Assembly (NCBI RefSeq): GCF_047634355.1
Contig: NZ_JBLIAL010000003.1
Strand: one strand, 5' to 3'
Source of the DNA: Porticoccus sp002341315
Lineage (GTDB): Bacteria > Pseudomonadota > Gammaproteobacteria > Pseudomonadales > Porticoccaceae
DNA length: 64,000 nt
Each line of letters starts with the position of its first letter. Positions within the stretch are counted from its first letter, which is position 1. Positions 9,579-17,431 of this stretch are shown piece by piece. The notes below the pieces were generated by a model. That model was given only the letters and a program-made list of their open reading frames with translations. It had not been told where the DNA came from and made no database searches. The position numbers and the translations under genes are program-made.

Positions 9579-9835
9579 GAAGCTCTCCTAATATAAGACG
9601 CTTTCCATAAAAAGCAGCAGAGCCCCTTTGGGCATCACCCGAAAAGACGAAAGCCGTCGTTAAAATCCGTGACACCCGGGCCAGAATAGCGGCCAGTTTC
9701 TCGCGCCGCTGAAGAATCATCTGCGCCAGCCATGGTCCAGCCTGTTCCATCGCAGTTTTGGCCGGGCATAAGCCTCCATAATGCCGTCGGATTTCATTAT
9801 CATGTGACCACAACCAACAATACCTGGCAGGCTTC

Positions 9836-12247
9836 ATGGCACACCGTTTTCTTCCCCGCTGGCTTATTCATGGCCTACTGCTGCTCACGCTTTTCATGCT
9901 TGTCGCCGTGAGCTATGGTTACTGGTTCCTGCACGAGAGCCTGCCGCTGCTCGAGGGCACAGTCACCAGCGAACACTTGCAGGGCTCCGTCACGGTAGAG
10001 CGGGACGCTCAGGGCATCCCCACCATTGCCGGTGAAAACCGCAACGACACAGCCTTTGCCCTGGGCTTTCTCCACGCCCAAGAGCGTTTTTTCCAGATGG
10101 ATCTGCTGCGCCGCAACGCGGCCGGTGAACTGGCCGACCTGTTCGGCATCCTCGCGCTCAATCACGACAAAGCCGTGCGCGTTCACCAGTTCCGCAAACG
10201 CGCGTTGCGAGCATTCAGGGCACTGGGTCCGGAAGACCGGGCGCTGTTGCAGACCTACACCGAAGGGGCCAACAAGGGACTGAGCGAACTGGGCAAGGCA
10301 CCCTTTGAATACGCACTGCTGCGTGCGACTCCGAAACCCTGGCAGGAGGAAGACACCTTCCTGGCCCTGTTCAGCATGTACATCGACCTGCAACCGGAAC
10401 AGGACGAGTACGAACGCTCTCTGGCGGTACTGCGGGATACTCTGCCCGCAGACTGGTTCGCCTTCCTGGTTCCCGAGGGCGGCGAATGGGACTCGCCCCT
10501 ACAGGGCGGGGCCTATGCCTTCAGCGACTGGCTGCCTAAACAGCCACTGGCGCAGTTGCAATTGCCGGACGGTATCGGCGCCACCGCTGCCGTCTATCCC
10601 GACGCTTATCATGATTTCGTCGCAGTGGGCTCCAACAACTGGTCCGTGGGTGGCACACTCACCGACTATTCTGCCGGTATGCTGGCCAATGACATGCACC
10701 TGGGGTTGAAGGTGCCCAACATCTGGTATCGCGCTTCCTGGTATCTGCCCGTAGACAACCGCCGGGTTACCGGCGTCACCCTGCCCGGCGTCCCGGTGAT
10801 GGTGGTAGGCTCTAACCAGCATATCGCCTGGGGATTTACCAACTCCTACGGCGACTACCAGGACAGCATTGTGCTGCAACTGAATGACGCGGGCGACGCC
10901 TACCTGACACCCGACGGCTGGCGGTCATTCACCACCGAAACGGAAACGCTCAAGGTAAAAGGCGAACCCGACCAGACCCTGAAAATCAGACACACTATCT
11001 GGGGGCCGGTGATCGGTGAAGATCACAAACACCGCCTGTTAGCCCTGCGCTGGGTCGCCCACGACGTTGAGGGTGCCAACCTCAATCTGCACCGCCTTGA
11101 AACCGCCGATACCGTCAGTGAGGCCCTGACCATCGCCGCCAGCGCGGGCATTCCGGGACAAAACCTCAATGTCGTGGACAGCGCCGGCCATCAGGGCTGG
11201 ACCATTGCCGGGCGACTGCCCAAACGGGTGGGATTCAGCGGTGAAGGGCAGCCATCGAAATACCCCCAGGACTGGTCCACCGGCGAGTACCGTTGGGATG
11301 GCTACCTAAGTGCTGCCGACTACCCCCGGGTAATCAACCCGGCGGACAGCCGTATCTGGACTGCCAATGCCCGGGTGGTCTCCGGCACAATGCTCGACAA
11401 GATCGGCCACGGCAGTTATGCACTGGGTGCCCGCCAGCAACAGATTGCCAAAAATCTGCACGACAGCAACCACTTCAGCGAACAGGATATGCTGGCGATC
11501 GCCCTGGATGATCGCGCCCTGTTCCTCAGCCGCTGGCAGCAATTGCTGTTGAATCTCGCCCGGGAACACAGCGACAGCGACGCAACCATCGACAACGCCG
11601 ACACCCTGATTGACCTGCTGGAAAACTGGCAGGGCCGGGCCTCGAAAACCTCCACCGGCTACCTGATCGTCAAACGCTTTCGGGAAAACGTCATCGGTGC
11701 CAGTACCGGCCGCGTGATGCAGAAACTGGATAAAGAGATCGACTTCTTTGATCCCGTGCGTGTCAGTATCTACCTCGAATACCCCACCTGGACGCTGATT
11801 AACAAACAGCCCGCCGAACACACCCCCGCCGGCTACCGCCACTGGCAGGAATTCCTGGTGACACAGGCCAACAAAACAATTCAGACACTCACCCGCAACG
11901 GCAAATCCCTGCGCGAACAGACCTGGGGCGAGGCCAATACCCTCGCCATCTGTCACCCGTTGAGCGGCGCCATTCCCCTGCTGGGCAGCCTGCTCAACAT
12001 GCCCGGCCAACCCATGGACGGCGATACCTATATGCCCCACGTGCAGAAACCCGATGTGGGTGCCTCGGAAAGGATGGTGGTGGCCCCGGGCCACGAAGAA
12101 AACGGGATTTTCCATATGGCCGCCGGCCAGAGTGGTCACCCGCTGTCCAGCTATTACGCACTGGGCCACCGGGACTGGGTGGAAGGCAATGCCAGCCCGT
12201 TTTTGCCGGGCCCACACCACTGGCATCTGACGTTAACGCCTAAATAG
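9836..12247 (+). CDS. Penicillin acylase family N-terminal-nucleophile hydrolase
   Basis: The 803-residue precursor has an N-terminal hydrophobic anchor or signal (about residues 12-30), an alpha-chain region, and the self-cleavage site with the catalytic Ser at about 266 in VGSNNWSVGG, then the beta chain with VPGVP/AWGFTNSYGD-type motifs and a late RMVVAPG segment. The fold is matured by autocatalysis and cleaves amides such as acyl-homoserine lactones or penicillins. The natural substrate cannot be told from sequence alone. The 257 bases before it hold no convincing gene. Confidence 0.88.
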   Translation: MAHRFLPRWLIHGLLLLTLFMLVAVSYGYWFLHESLPLLEGTVTSEHLQGSVTVERDAQGIPTIAGENRNDTAFALGFLHAQERFFQMDLLRRNAAGELADLFGILALNHDKAVRVHQFRKRALRAFRALGPEDRALLQTYTEGANKGLSELGKAPFEYALLRATPKPWQEEDTFLALFSMYIDLQPEQDEYERSLAVLRDTLPADWFAFLVPEGGEWDSPLQGGAYAFSDWLPKQPLAQLQLPDGIGATAAVYPDAYHDFVAVGSNNWSVGGTLTDYSAGMLANDMHLGLKVPNIWYRASWYLPVDNRRVTGVTLPGVPVMVVGSNQHIAWGFTNSYGDYQDSIVLQLNDAGDAYLTPDGWRSFTTETETLKVKGEPDQTLKIRHTIWGPVIGEDHKHRLLALRWVAHDVEGANLNLHRLETADTVSEALTIAASAGIPGQNLNVVDSAGHQGWTIAGRLPKRVGFSGEGQPSKYPQDWSTGEYRWDGYLSAADYPRVINPADSRIWTANARVVSGTMLDKIGHGSYALGARQQQIAKNLHDSNHFSEQDMLAIALDDRALFLSRWQQLLLNLAREHSDSDATIDNADTLIDLLENWQGRASKTSTGYLIVKRFRENVIGASTGRVMQKLDKEIDFFDPVRVSIYLEYPTWTLINKQPAEHTPAGYRHWQEFLVTQANKTIQTLTRNGKSLREQTWGEANTLAICHPLSGAIPLLGSLLNMPGQPMDGDTYMPHVQKPDVGASERMVVAPGHEENGIFHMAAGQSGHPLSSYYALGHRDWVEGNASPFLPGPHHWHLTLTPK

Positions 12248-12471
12248 ACAGCAAACAGCAGCTCCATTACCCCTCCTGGGACCCGGTCTAACTATCTATT
12301 TAATATCAAACAGATAGAAGCGCCTTAGGACATAGGACCTACCCGGGCTTTTGCCGCCCTTTCAGCCCCTCTAGGTCATTTGCACAATGCCCCCCGACGG
12401 TCGTCGCCCTATTCTCCGGACATTACTTTTGAGCAATCCGGCACTTTGGCCGGTAATTTGAGGAGTCCGCT

Positions 12472-13206
12472 ATGAAAGCTAAACGTGTCTACGATCTGCC
12501 CACCCGGGTGTTTCACTGGCTTTTTGCCACGCTCTTTGTGGTGGCCTTTACCATTAGTAATACCGTCGACGACGAGTCCCTGGTGTTTTCCTACCACATG
12601 CTCGCGGGGCTGACTCTGTCCTTCCTGGTTGCCTGGCGACTGGTCTGGGGCGTCATCGGCACCACTCACGCCCGCTTCTCGGACTTTCCCCTGCACCCCC
12701 GGAAACTCGCCAGTTACTTCAAGGGCCTGTTATCCAGGGATCACAAGCTCTGGAGTGGCCACAACCCCGCCTCCAGCTGGGCCGCCGTCGCCATGATGGC
12801 CTGCGCCGTGGGTCTCGGCATCACCGGCTACCTGATGGCGTCCGGGCTAGCGGGAGAAGACCTGGAAGAAGTTCACGAACTGCTCGCCAACGGCTTTCTC
12901 GTGATTGTTCTGCTTCACCTGGCCGGAATAGTCCTCCATACTTCGAAGCACCGTGACCCCATCTGGAAAAGCATGGTGAACGGCGAAAAACAGCACGTAC
13001 CCGACGACAGCGTGCCGGTTCAGGCCCGCCGCATCAGTGGGGTATTTTTTCTGGTCCTCACCCTCGCATTTGCCGGTTACCTGCTGCAGAACTTCAACAG
13101 CGATACCCGGGAGCTGAACCTGCTCGGTTCGTCACTGCACTTGGGGGAGGCGGAGGATGAAGACGAGCATGAATCCGACGATGATCATGACCATGACGAC
13201 GACTAG
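12472..13206 (+). CDS. Cytochrome b561-type diheme membrane protein with acidic/His tail
   Basis: The 244-residue protein resembles bacterial cytochrome b561/Ni-Fe-hydrogenase b-type subunits. The opening RVYDLPTRVFHWLFA has the first heme-ligand His, a second His occurs in YHMLAGL, and later histidines in GHNPAS and VLLHLAGIVLHTSKHRDP are further heme candidates. Four or five transmembrane helices are visible. The end is unusual: about 20 residues almost entirely Asp, Glu and His, which looks like a metal-binding tail. It precedes a LuxR-type membrane regulator by 9 bases, probably in one operon. Electron partners are unknown. Confidence 0.82.
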   Translation: MKAKRVYDLPTRVFHWLFATLFVVAFTISNTVDDESLVFSYHMLAGLTLSFLVAWRLVWGVIGTTHARFSDFPLHPRKLASYFKGLLSRDHKLWSGHNPASSWAAVAMMACAVGLGITGYLMASGLAGEDLEEVHELLANGFLVIVLLHLAGIVLHTSKHRDPIWKSMVNGEKQHVPDDSVPVQARRISGVFFLVLTLAFAGYLLQNFNSDTRELNLLGSSLHLGEAEDEDEHESDDDHDHDDD

Positions 13207-13215
13207 AAAAGCATC

Positions 13216-13761
13216 ATGACCTCCCGGGACCGCGCCATACTGCTTATCACTCTGCTGCTGATCACGGCCATCATCGCCTTTGATCTGGTCACAGACTCCG
13301 GCGAGGGGGTCGCGCTCTGGCACCTCCTCGCGGAGGGCGCGGCAGGACTGCTGGGCCTGGGCGGTGTCTTTTATGTGCTGCAGGATATGTTCCGGCTGAA
13401 AAAGCACCTTCACCACGAGCGAGAAATTTCCGCCGGCCTGAAACAGGAATCGGAAGAATGGCGCAATCGCTCGAAAACCTATCTGGACGGACTCTCGGAG
13501 GCCATCGACCAGCAACTGACCGCCTGGCACCTCACACCGGCGGAAAGGGAGGTGGCCTTCCTGCTGCTCAAGGGCATGAGCCTCAAGGAAATCGCAGAAA
13601 TACGGGATACCGCAGAAAAAACCGCGCGGGTACAGTCCATGTCGATTTACGCCAAAGCCGGTCTGTCCGGTCGCTCGGAACTGGCGGCATTCTTTCTCGA
13701 AGACCTGCTGCCGGCCACGGGCATGGGTGCCAAAGACGCAGAGCAACCACCGTCCGCCTGA
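13216..13761 (+). CDS. Membrane-tethered LuxR/GerE-type HTH regulator
   Basis: The 181-residue protein has two N-terminal hydrophobic segments (about 7-22 and 38-58), a charged coiled-coil-like linker (about 62-95) and a GerE-type helix-turn-helix (LTPAEREVAFLLLKGMSLKEIAEI...EKTARVQSMSIYAKAGLSGRSELAAFFLEDLL). There is no receiver or autoinducer domain, so signal sensing must be in the membrane or through a partner. The tight spacing behind the cytochrome b561-like gene suggests they work together. The gene is the last core gene before the accessory cassette region. Confidence 0.8.
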   Translation: MTSRDRAILLITLLLITAIIAFDLVTDSGEGVALWHLLAEGAAGLLGLGGVFYVLQDMFRLKKHLHHEREISAGLKQESEEWRNRSKTYLDGLSEAIDQQLTAWHLTPAEREVAFLLLKGMSLKEIAEIRDTAEKTARVQSMSIYAKAGLSGRSELAAFFLEDLLPATGMGAKDAEQPPSA

Positions 13762-13794
13762 ATGCCGTGCATTCGACGAAAACCGTAAAGGTCT

Positions 13795-13869
13795 AAAGAG
13801 GTCGGAGTAAATTAATTTTGATCAGCCTAATAGTGATAATGGTTAAAAAATAATCGTTACGATCCCTTT
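13795..13869. repeat. Palindromic ~75-bp repeat, copy A
   Basis: This copy is bounded by AAAGAGGTCG and CGATCCCTTT, which are near-complementary arms. Its interior (TTTTGATCAGCCTA, then AATGGTTAAAAAATAATCGTTACG) is shared with copies at 14524 and 15613 at roughly 85-90% identity by eye. It lies between the LuxR gene and the remaining half of the attC site behind yoeB. No open reading frame; it may be a MITE-like or REP-like element. Confidence 0.75.
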
Positions 13870-13930
13870 AACGCGATTTTGGAGCTGCGAAGCGGTGAAA
13901 AAATAGTTCGGCAACAGCGGCTGGTTATGC
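13870..13930 (-). other. Partial attC-like site A after yoeB
   Basis: Directly after the yoeB stop on the minus strand is GCATAAC (13930-13924), a 6 of 7 match to the complement of the cassette's own start half-site GTTATAC at 14513. It is followed by CAGCCGCTGTTGCCG and an apical-loop-like TTCACCGCTTCGCAGC. The expected far arm ending in GTT is missing: the site runs into repeat copy A and then the LuxR gene. I read it as the truncated attC of the last cassette. Confidence 0.5.
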
Positions 13931-13931
13931 A

Positions 13932-14195
13932 TTATTCGTAGTGGCTCCAGAGCCTGAGAACTTTCACCACTCGCTCGTCCTCGAGCACTTGGTAAACCAG
14001 GCGATGCTGAATATTGATACGGCGTGAATAGGCCCCTACAAGGTCACCAATGAGTTTTTCAAACGGTGGTGGCTTGCGGTATGGATCTTCCGCGATCAGC
14101 TCCAATAGTTCTTGGGCTTTTGGCTTGAGGCCGCTGGAGGCCAACTTCTTTGCATCTTTCTGGGCTTGCTTGATGTAAACCAACTTCCATGTCAC
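13932..14195 (-). CDS. yoeB: YoeB/Txe family mRNA endoribonuclease toxin
   Basis: The 87 residues match YoeB in length and order. The catalytic residues fall where expected: Glu46 (PPFEKLIG), Arg65 (QHRLVY) and the terminal His85-Tyr86 (LWSHYE). YoeB cleaves mRNA in the ribosomal A site and is neutralised by YefM. The start is a GTG at 14195 that overlaps the antitoxin stop (GTGA); a nearby ATG is out of frame. The pair sits in the integron-like array as a two-gene cassette, a common way for toxin-antitoxin modules to stabilise such arrays. Confidence 0.92.
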   Translation of the reverse strand: MTWKLVYIKQAQKDAKKLASSGLKPKAQELLELIAEDPYRKPPPFEKLIGDLVGAYSRRINIQHRLVYQVLEDERVVKVLRLWSHYE

Positions 14196-14434
14196 CAGTC
14201 CAACTCCTCATCGCATTCATCCACGGGGGTCTCCATCCCCTCACGAATAGACTCTCGCATACCGGGAACGGAGAGCAGATAAAGTGTTTCCTGAATGGCC
14301 GACCAGTCTTCCTCGGAAACCAGCACGGCTTTGTTCCGCTTACCCATGATGACGATTGGTTGATGAGACTCAGCTGTTTCATCAATCAACCGGTAAAGGT
14401 TGCTACGCGCCTCAGTTGCAGTGATTCCGGTCAT
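14192..14434 (-). CDS. yefM: YefM/Phd family antitoxin
   Basis: The 80-residue protein opens with the Phd/YefM DNA-binding fold (TEARSNLYRLIDETAES, IVIMGKRNKAVLVSEEDW). Its acidic C-terminal tail (TPVDECDEELDW) binds and blocks the toxin. The ATG has AGAGGTG upstream. It is coupled to yoeB by a 4-base overlap. Autoregulation by the YefM-YoeB complex is usual in the family, and repeated GTACGT motifs lie just upstream. Confidence 0.92.
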   Translation of the reverse strand: MTGITATEARSNLYRLIDETAESHQPIVIMGKRNKAVLVSEEDWSAIQETLYLLSVPGMRESIREGMETPVDECDEELDW

Positions 14435-14468
14435 GACGCACCTCTTGCGTGTTTAACATTTAACCAAT

Positions 14469-14492
14469 TGTACGTCTTTAGGTACGTACGTC
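14469..14492. promoter_or_regulatory. Putative YefM-YoeB operator
   Basis: A run with TGTACGT at 14469 and GGTACGTACGTC at 14481 contains the 8-base palindrome GTACGTAC and three GTACGT units, 35-65 bases before the yefM start. YefM-type antitoxins bind short TGTACA-like palindromes. This is a similarity argument only. Confidence 0.45.
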
Positions 14493-14506
14493 AAGGCGAA
14501 CGCTTC

Positions 14507-14657
14507 GTATAACGCTTGAGACCAAAGGGGTTGGAGTGAATAAATTTTGATTAGCCTAGCGGTGAAAATGGTTTAAAAATAATCGTTACGACCCCTTTAA
14601 TTCATTTGTAGTGAGCGCAGCGAAAAAAATGAGGCCGGATTAACGGTCTTGTTAGGC
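14507..14657 (-). other. attC-like recombination site B (between beta-lactamase and yefM)
   Basis: Reading the minus strand, R'' is GCCTAAC (14657-14651), 11 bases after the beta-lactamase stop, and R' is GTTATAC (14513-14507). The L arms AAGACC and GGTCTC pair. The 3' half ends CTCAAGCGTTA, a sequence also seen at the end of the aadA1 cassette attC. The total is 151 bases, but 75 of these are the palindromic repeat; without it the site would be 76 bases, a normal attC length. Confidence 0.65.
14524..14598. repeat. Palindromic ~75-bp repeat, copy B
   Basis: Arms AAAGGGGTTG and CGACCCCTTT (9 of 10 paired) bound an interior with TTTTGATTAGCCTAG and AAAAATAATCGTTACG. It sits inside attC-like site B between the apical region and the L' arm. 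No clear target-site duplication. Confidence 0.8.
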
Positions 14658-14667
14658 CCATGATCTC

Positions 14668-15450
14668 TCACAGCACACCCAGTGCTGCAAGGCTCGCCTT
14701 GCCGATCTCAATGCGTTTACCCGCGTCGGTTGCCTTCTGAATATCGATATTCAAAGCGAAGGCATACACATGATCATCCTTTTTAACCCAGCCGACCCAC
14801 CAGCCGATGCCTGAATTTGGCGCATTCTCCCAACCTGTTTTCCCATACAATCGCCAATTGTCTCCTTGCTCCAGAAGAACGATCTCTCGAACACTCGCCT
14901 GAACATCTGCAGGTAGTGGTAGCTGTCCCTGAGCCAGCCTCGCCAGAAATCGGGCCTGCTCGATTGCACTAATCTTGAGCGGCCCTTCAAGCCAGAACGT
15001 ATCGACGGTTGCGCCAATACGTCCATTTCCATAGCCAAGCTTTGAGACGTTCTCGCGCATTCGCTCCAAGCCAATGCGACGGGCAAGCTCCTGATAGATC
15101 GGAACATTGGAGAGCGTGATAGCCTCACGTAGCCCCATGTCTTTTTCCCAGACGGCAAATGACTGAGGCTTACCACCATACGGCAGGATATCATCAACAT
15201 CCTGTACCGCTTCGACGGCAAGACCAATCAGACTGTTCGGAATTTTGAAGGTGGAAGCGGGAATGAAACGCACCTTGGAGCGAGCTTGATTGTGCCCTAC
15301 AAATCGCCCCGCATCGACATCATAGAGTACGAAGGTTCCCGTCACGCCTGCACGCTTGAATAGCTCCCCAACTTTCGGACTCTCCTTCCACTCTGATGAG
15401 TATCCTTGCAGGGAAAAAAGTGCAAGTAATGCGGTGAGTAGTGCTTTCAT
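14668..15450 (-). CDS. Class D (OXA-type) beta-lactamase
   Basis: The 260-residue enzyme has a signal peptide (about residues 1-19) and every class D landmark: STFK at 66-69 (acylated Ser66 and the Lys that is carboxylated), SNV at 114-116, YGN at 140-142, Trp153 in DTFWLEG and KTG at 204-206 in YGKTGWENAPNSGIGWWVGW. It should therefore hydrolyse beta-lactams in the periplasm; the spectrum cannot be read from sequence alone. AGAAAGGA precedes the ATG. It occupies its own cassette, with attC-like sites on both sides and a 125-base leader that may hold a promoter. I cannot name an OXA subgroup. Confidence 0.93.
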   Translation of the reverse strand: MKALLTALLALFSLQGYSSEWKESPKVGELFKRAGVTGTFVLYDVDAGRFVGHNQARSKVRFIPASTFKIPNSLIGLAVEAVQDVDDILPYGGKPQSFAVWEKDMGLREAITLSNVPIYQELARRIGLERMRENVSKLGYGNGRIGATVDTFWLEGPLKISAIEQARFLARLAQGQLPLPADVQASVREIVLLEQGDNWRLYGKTGWENAPNSGIGWWVGWVKKDDHVYAFALNIDIQKATDAGKRIEIGKASLAALGVL

Positions 15451-15574
15451 AGCTATCCTTTCTGTACCTACATTAAGCCGCGATGCTTTTGTGTACTTGA
15501 GAGCGCAACTCCGCCATGCCAGCGCCCATCTGACGAACAGATATTAGGTAAAGACCTGGGGAACAGTGGCCTAC

Positions 15575-15732
15575 CCTTAACAAGGGTAGCGGAGCTAATC
15601 TGGATGATGACCAAAGGGGTCGGAGTGAATATATTTTGATCAGACTAGTGGTGGAAATGGTTAAAAATATTCGTTACGACCTCTTTATTCGAACACAGCG
15701 AGGATTTTGTCCAGTGGAGCTTCTGGTTAAGG
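15575..15732 (-). other. attC-like recombination site C (between unknown gene and beta-lactamase)
   Basis: R'' CCTTAAC (15732-15726) begins 3 bases after the stop of the unknown gene, and R' GTTAAGG lies at 15581-15575; the two are perfectly complementary. The inner arms GAAGCTCCACTGG and the complement of CCAGATTAGCTCC match at 9 of 13 positions. The span is 158 bases; removing the 74-base palindromic repeat leaves 84. Confidence 0.7.
15613..15686. repeat. Palindromic ~75-bp repeat, copy C
   Basis: Arms AAAGGGGTCG and CGACCTCTTT enclose TTTTGATCAGACTAG and AAAAATATTCGTTACG. The repeat lies in the same relative position of its attC-like site as copy B does in site B, after an apical TCGCTGTGTTCG segment and before the L' arm. 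Confidence 0.8.
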
Positions 15733-15735
15733 CCA

Positions 15736-16431
15736 TTACTCAATCTCGGGATTAATGCGTGAAGCAAACTTTTCAAAACGATACGGTAGGTTTGAGCGTT
15801 CACTAAAATTTTCCATAAACGCCAGAGAAGTGTTTACAGCCCACATGGAACACCCGTAACTCATGCACTGCTGAGGGAAAAACACACCGTTTTCTCCGAT
15901 AGCAGGATTAATATCAAACCGACCTTTCAATCGGCCTTCTATCTTGCGGTGCAATTCCTGTTCATCGTGCCACTCTGGTTTAAAATGTACCAATGCGTTA
16001 CGCAGCTTAATAAGCGCATCAACATCTTGATATGGTGGTTCACCGGGAGGATATTCTGGAACCCCTCGGAACGACAATACTGCTTGATATTTTTCAAGAA
16101 TCGATTTCTGTTCAAGAAGACGAACAAGCGTATGAGGAGATTCTCCGGACAGGTTTGAGAATACCTGCTCGGGCTCACATAGGTATTCGTTGACGTTGGA
16201 CTCGAGAGATGCAGTTGCAAGCATCACGGTTGCTGAGACAGCGCCTATCTGCGCATCAAAGAAGTTACCCAGCGGCTGGCCTTTGTTGGCAATTTCAATT
16301 TCACCACACATGCGTGAAAAACTAGCGGCGGCCATCATGTGCTGCACAGCAAAGGCGCTTCGCTGCCTGAGTTTCATTTCTACCTTAGCCGGCCCAGCTC
16401 GAAGACTTCCACTTCCCGTAACATTTGACAT
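15736..16431 (-). CDS. Unknown cassette-encoded protein
   Basis: I do not recognise this 231-residue protein. It is mostly helical by composition, with no signal peptide and no clear membrane segment. DALIKLRNALVHFKPEW resembles the RxxxxH-type pattern (RNALVHF) found in HEPN-like and other small helical domains, but it is not enough to assign one. The ATG lies 20 bases inside the cassette start GTTAAGG (16456-16450), the usual close spacing of integron cassette genes, and the stop is 3 bases from R'' of its own attC-like site. Confidence 0.75.
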   Translation of the reverse strand: MSNVTGSGSLRAGPAKVEMKLRQRSAFAVQHMMAAASFSRMCGEIEIANKGQPLGNFFDAQIGAVSATVMLATASLESNVNEYLCEPEQVFSNLSGESPHTLVRLLEQKSILEKYQAVLSFRGVPEYPPGEPPYQDVDALIKLRNALVHFKPEWHDEQELHRKIEGRLKGRFDINPAIGENGVFFPQQCMSYGCSMWAVNTSLAFMENFSERSNLPYRFEKFASRINPEIE

Positions 16432-16543
16432 CTAGCGATCCCTTTTTTGCCTTAACGCCGTGCTAAGGGCCCAAAAAAGCATAGTTTTTGAGATCCCAGT
16501 GAGCAAAGCGAATGATCTTCCCCCGATAAAATGGATACCCATT

Positions 16544-17431
16544 TCATGTAGTTGAACGGAGCTCATATTTTACCGGTGAGATGTAACCCAATCCCGAGTG
16601 CAACCTGACCACATTGTAGAATTTATTGATGTAAGTCGATAAGGCCTGCCGCAGATCTTTCAAGCTCACAAATATAGAACCTCGTATCAGTTCCGCCTTT
16701 AAGCTGTGGAAAAATGATTCCATCCTTGCATTATCGGTACACTTCCCAGGACGGTTTACACTGTGCCGAATCGCATGAGTTCGTAATAATTTTTGAAATT
16801 CACCACCCATATATTCGATACCACGGTCCGTATGGAAGATTAGCCCCGGCTTGGGTTTTCGCTTTCTTAATGCATACCCCATCGCTGATTCGGTTAATGC
16901 GGTCGTCCTCGTTTCAGACAGAGACCATCCGAGTATCCGCCTTGAGTAATAATCCATCACCGTTGCGAGATATTGCCAACGCCCATTCAGCTTCAGATAG
17001 GTAACATCACCAACCCAGACCTGATCAATACCTGTCGGTGCAGTGACCTGTCGCAAGATATTCCGGCCTTGTGCTTTGAACCGCTTTAAGCCCGGCTGGC
17101 GACGGGTAACACGCGTGACCCTGCCTCGTAGGCCTGCCTCCCGCATCAGCCTTTCCACTCGCTTCCTGCTGACCCGGATACCCTCTGACTGCAGCACACG
17201 GTACACTCTTGGGCTCCCGTAACGACCACCACTCCAGTGAAATATCTGGGCAATTCGCTTCAATAGCGTCTGGTCTTTATGGTATCGCTGCGAGGCTTCC
17301 CGCTTTGCCCAGGCATAAAAACCATTGGGGGATACCTCCAGCCAGCGACATAGCTTCACCACACCTAGTTCTCGGTATCTTTGGATGAATCCAAATCGTT
17401 CTGATGCCGTTCCGCAAGATACCGTTGCCAC
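16544..17431 (-). CDS. IS3-family transposase OrfB (DDE integrase domain)
   Basis: This reading frame of about 295 codons carries the integrase catalytic core: first Asp in QVWVGDVTYLK, second in FHTDRGIEY and Glu in NARMESFFHSLKAE. An HTH_21 segment (GRYGSPRVYRVLQSEG) precedes it. It starts at a GTG directly behind the A6G slippery heptamer (17437-17431), so it is most likely made as a -1 frameshift fusion with OrfA. All catalytic residues are intact, so the element may still be active. Confidence 0.93.
   Translation of the reverse strand: MATVSCGTASERFGFIQRYRELGVVKLCRWLEVSPNGFYAWAKREASQRYHKDQTLLKRIAQIFHWSGGRYGSPRVYRVLQSEGIRVSRKRVERLMREAGLRGRVTRVTRRQPGLKRFKAQGRNILRQVTAPTGIDQVWVGDVTYLKLNGRWQYLATVMDYYSRRILGWSLSETRTTALTESAMGYALRKRKPKPGLIFHTDRGIEYMGGEFQKLLRTHAIRHSVNRPGKCTDNARMESFFHSLKAELIRGSIFVSLKDLRQALSTYINKFYNVVRLHSGLGYISPVKYELRSTT

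Noticed and set aside
9541..9837. 98-codon minus-strand reading frame between the deacetylase and the penicillin acylase
   Set aside because: No recognisable family, no good ribosome binding site, overlaps neighbouring genes at both ends, and composition looks like the complement of spacer DNA.
12293..12317. CTATCT/AGATAG inverted repeat before the cytochrome b561 gene as an operator
   Set aside because: Six-base arms in an AT-rich stretch occur often by chance and nothing else supports it.
13795..15686. CRISPR array
   Set aside because: The three repeats are ~75 bp, diverged, and more than 700 bp apart with genes between them; no cas genes.
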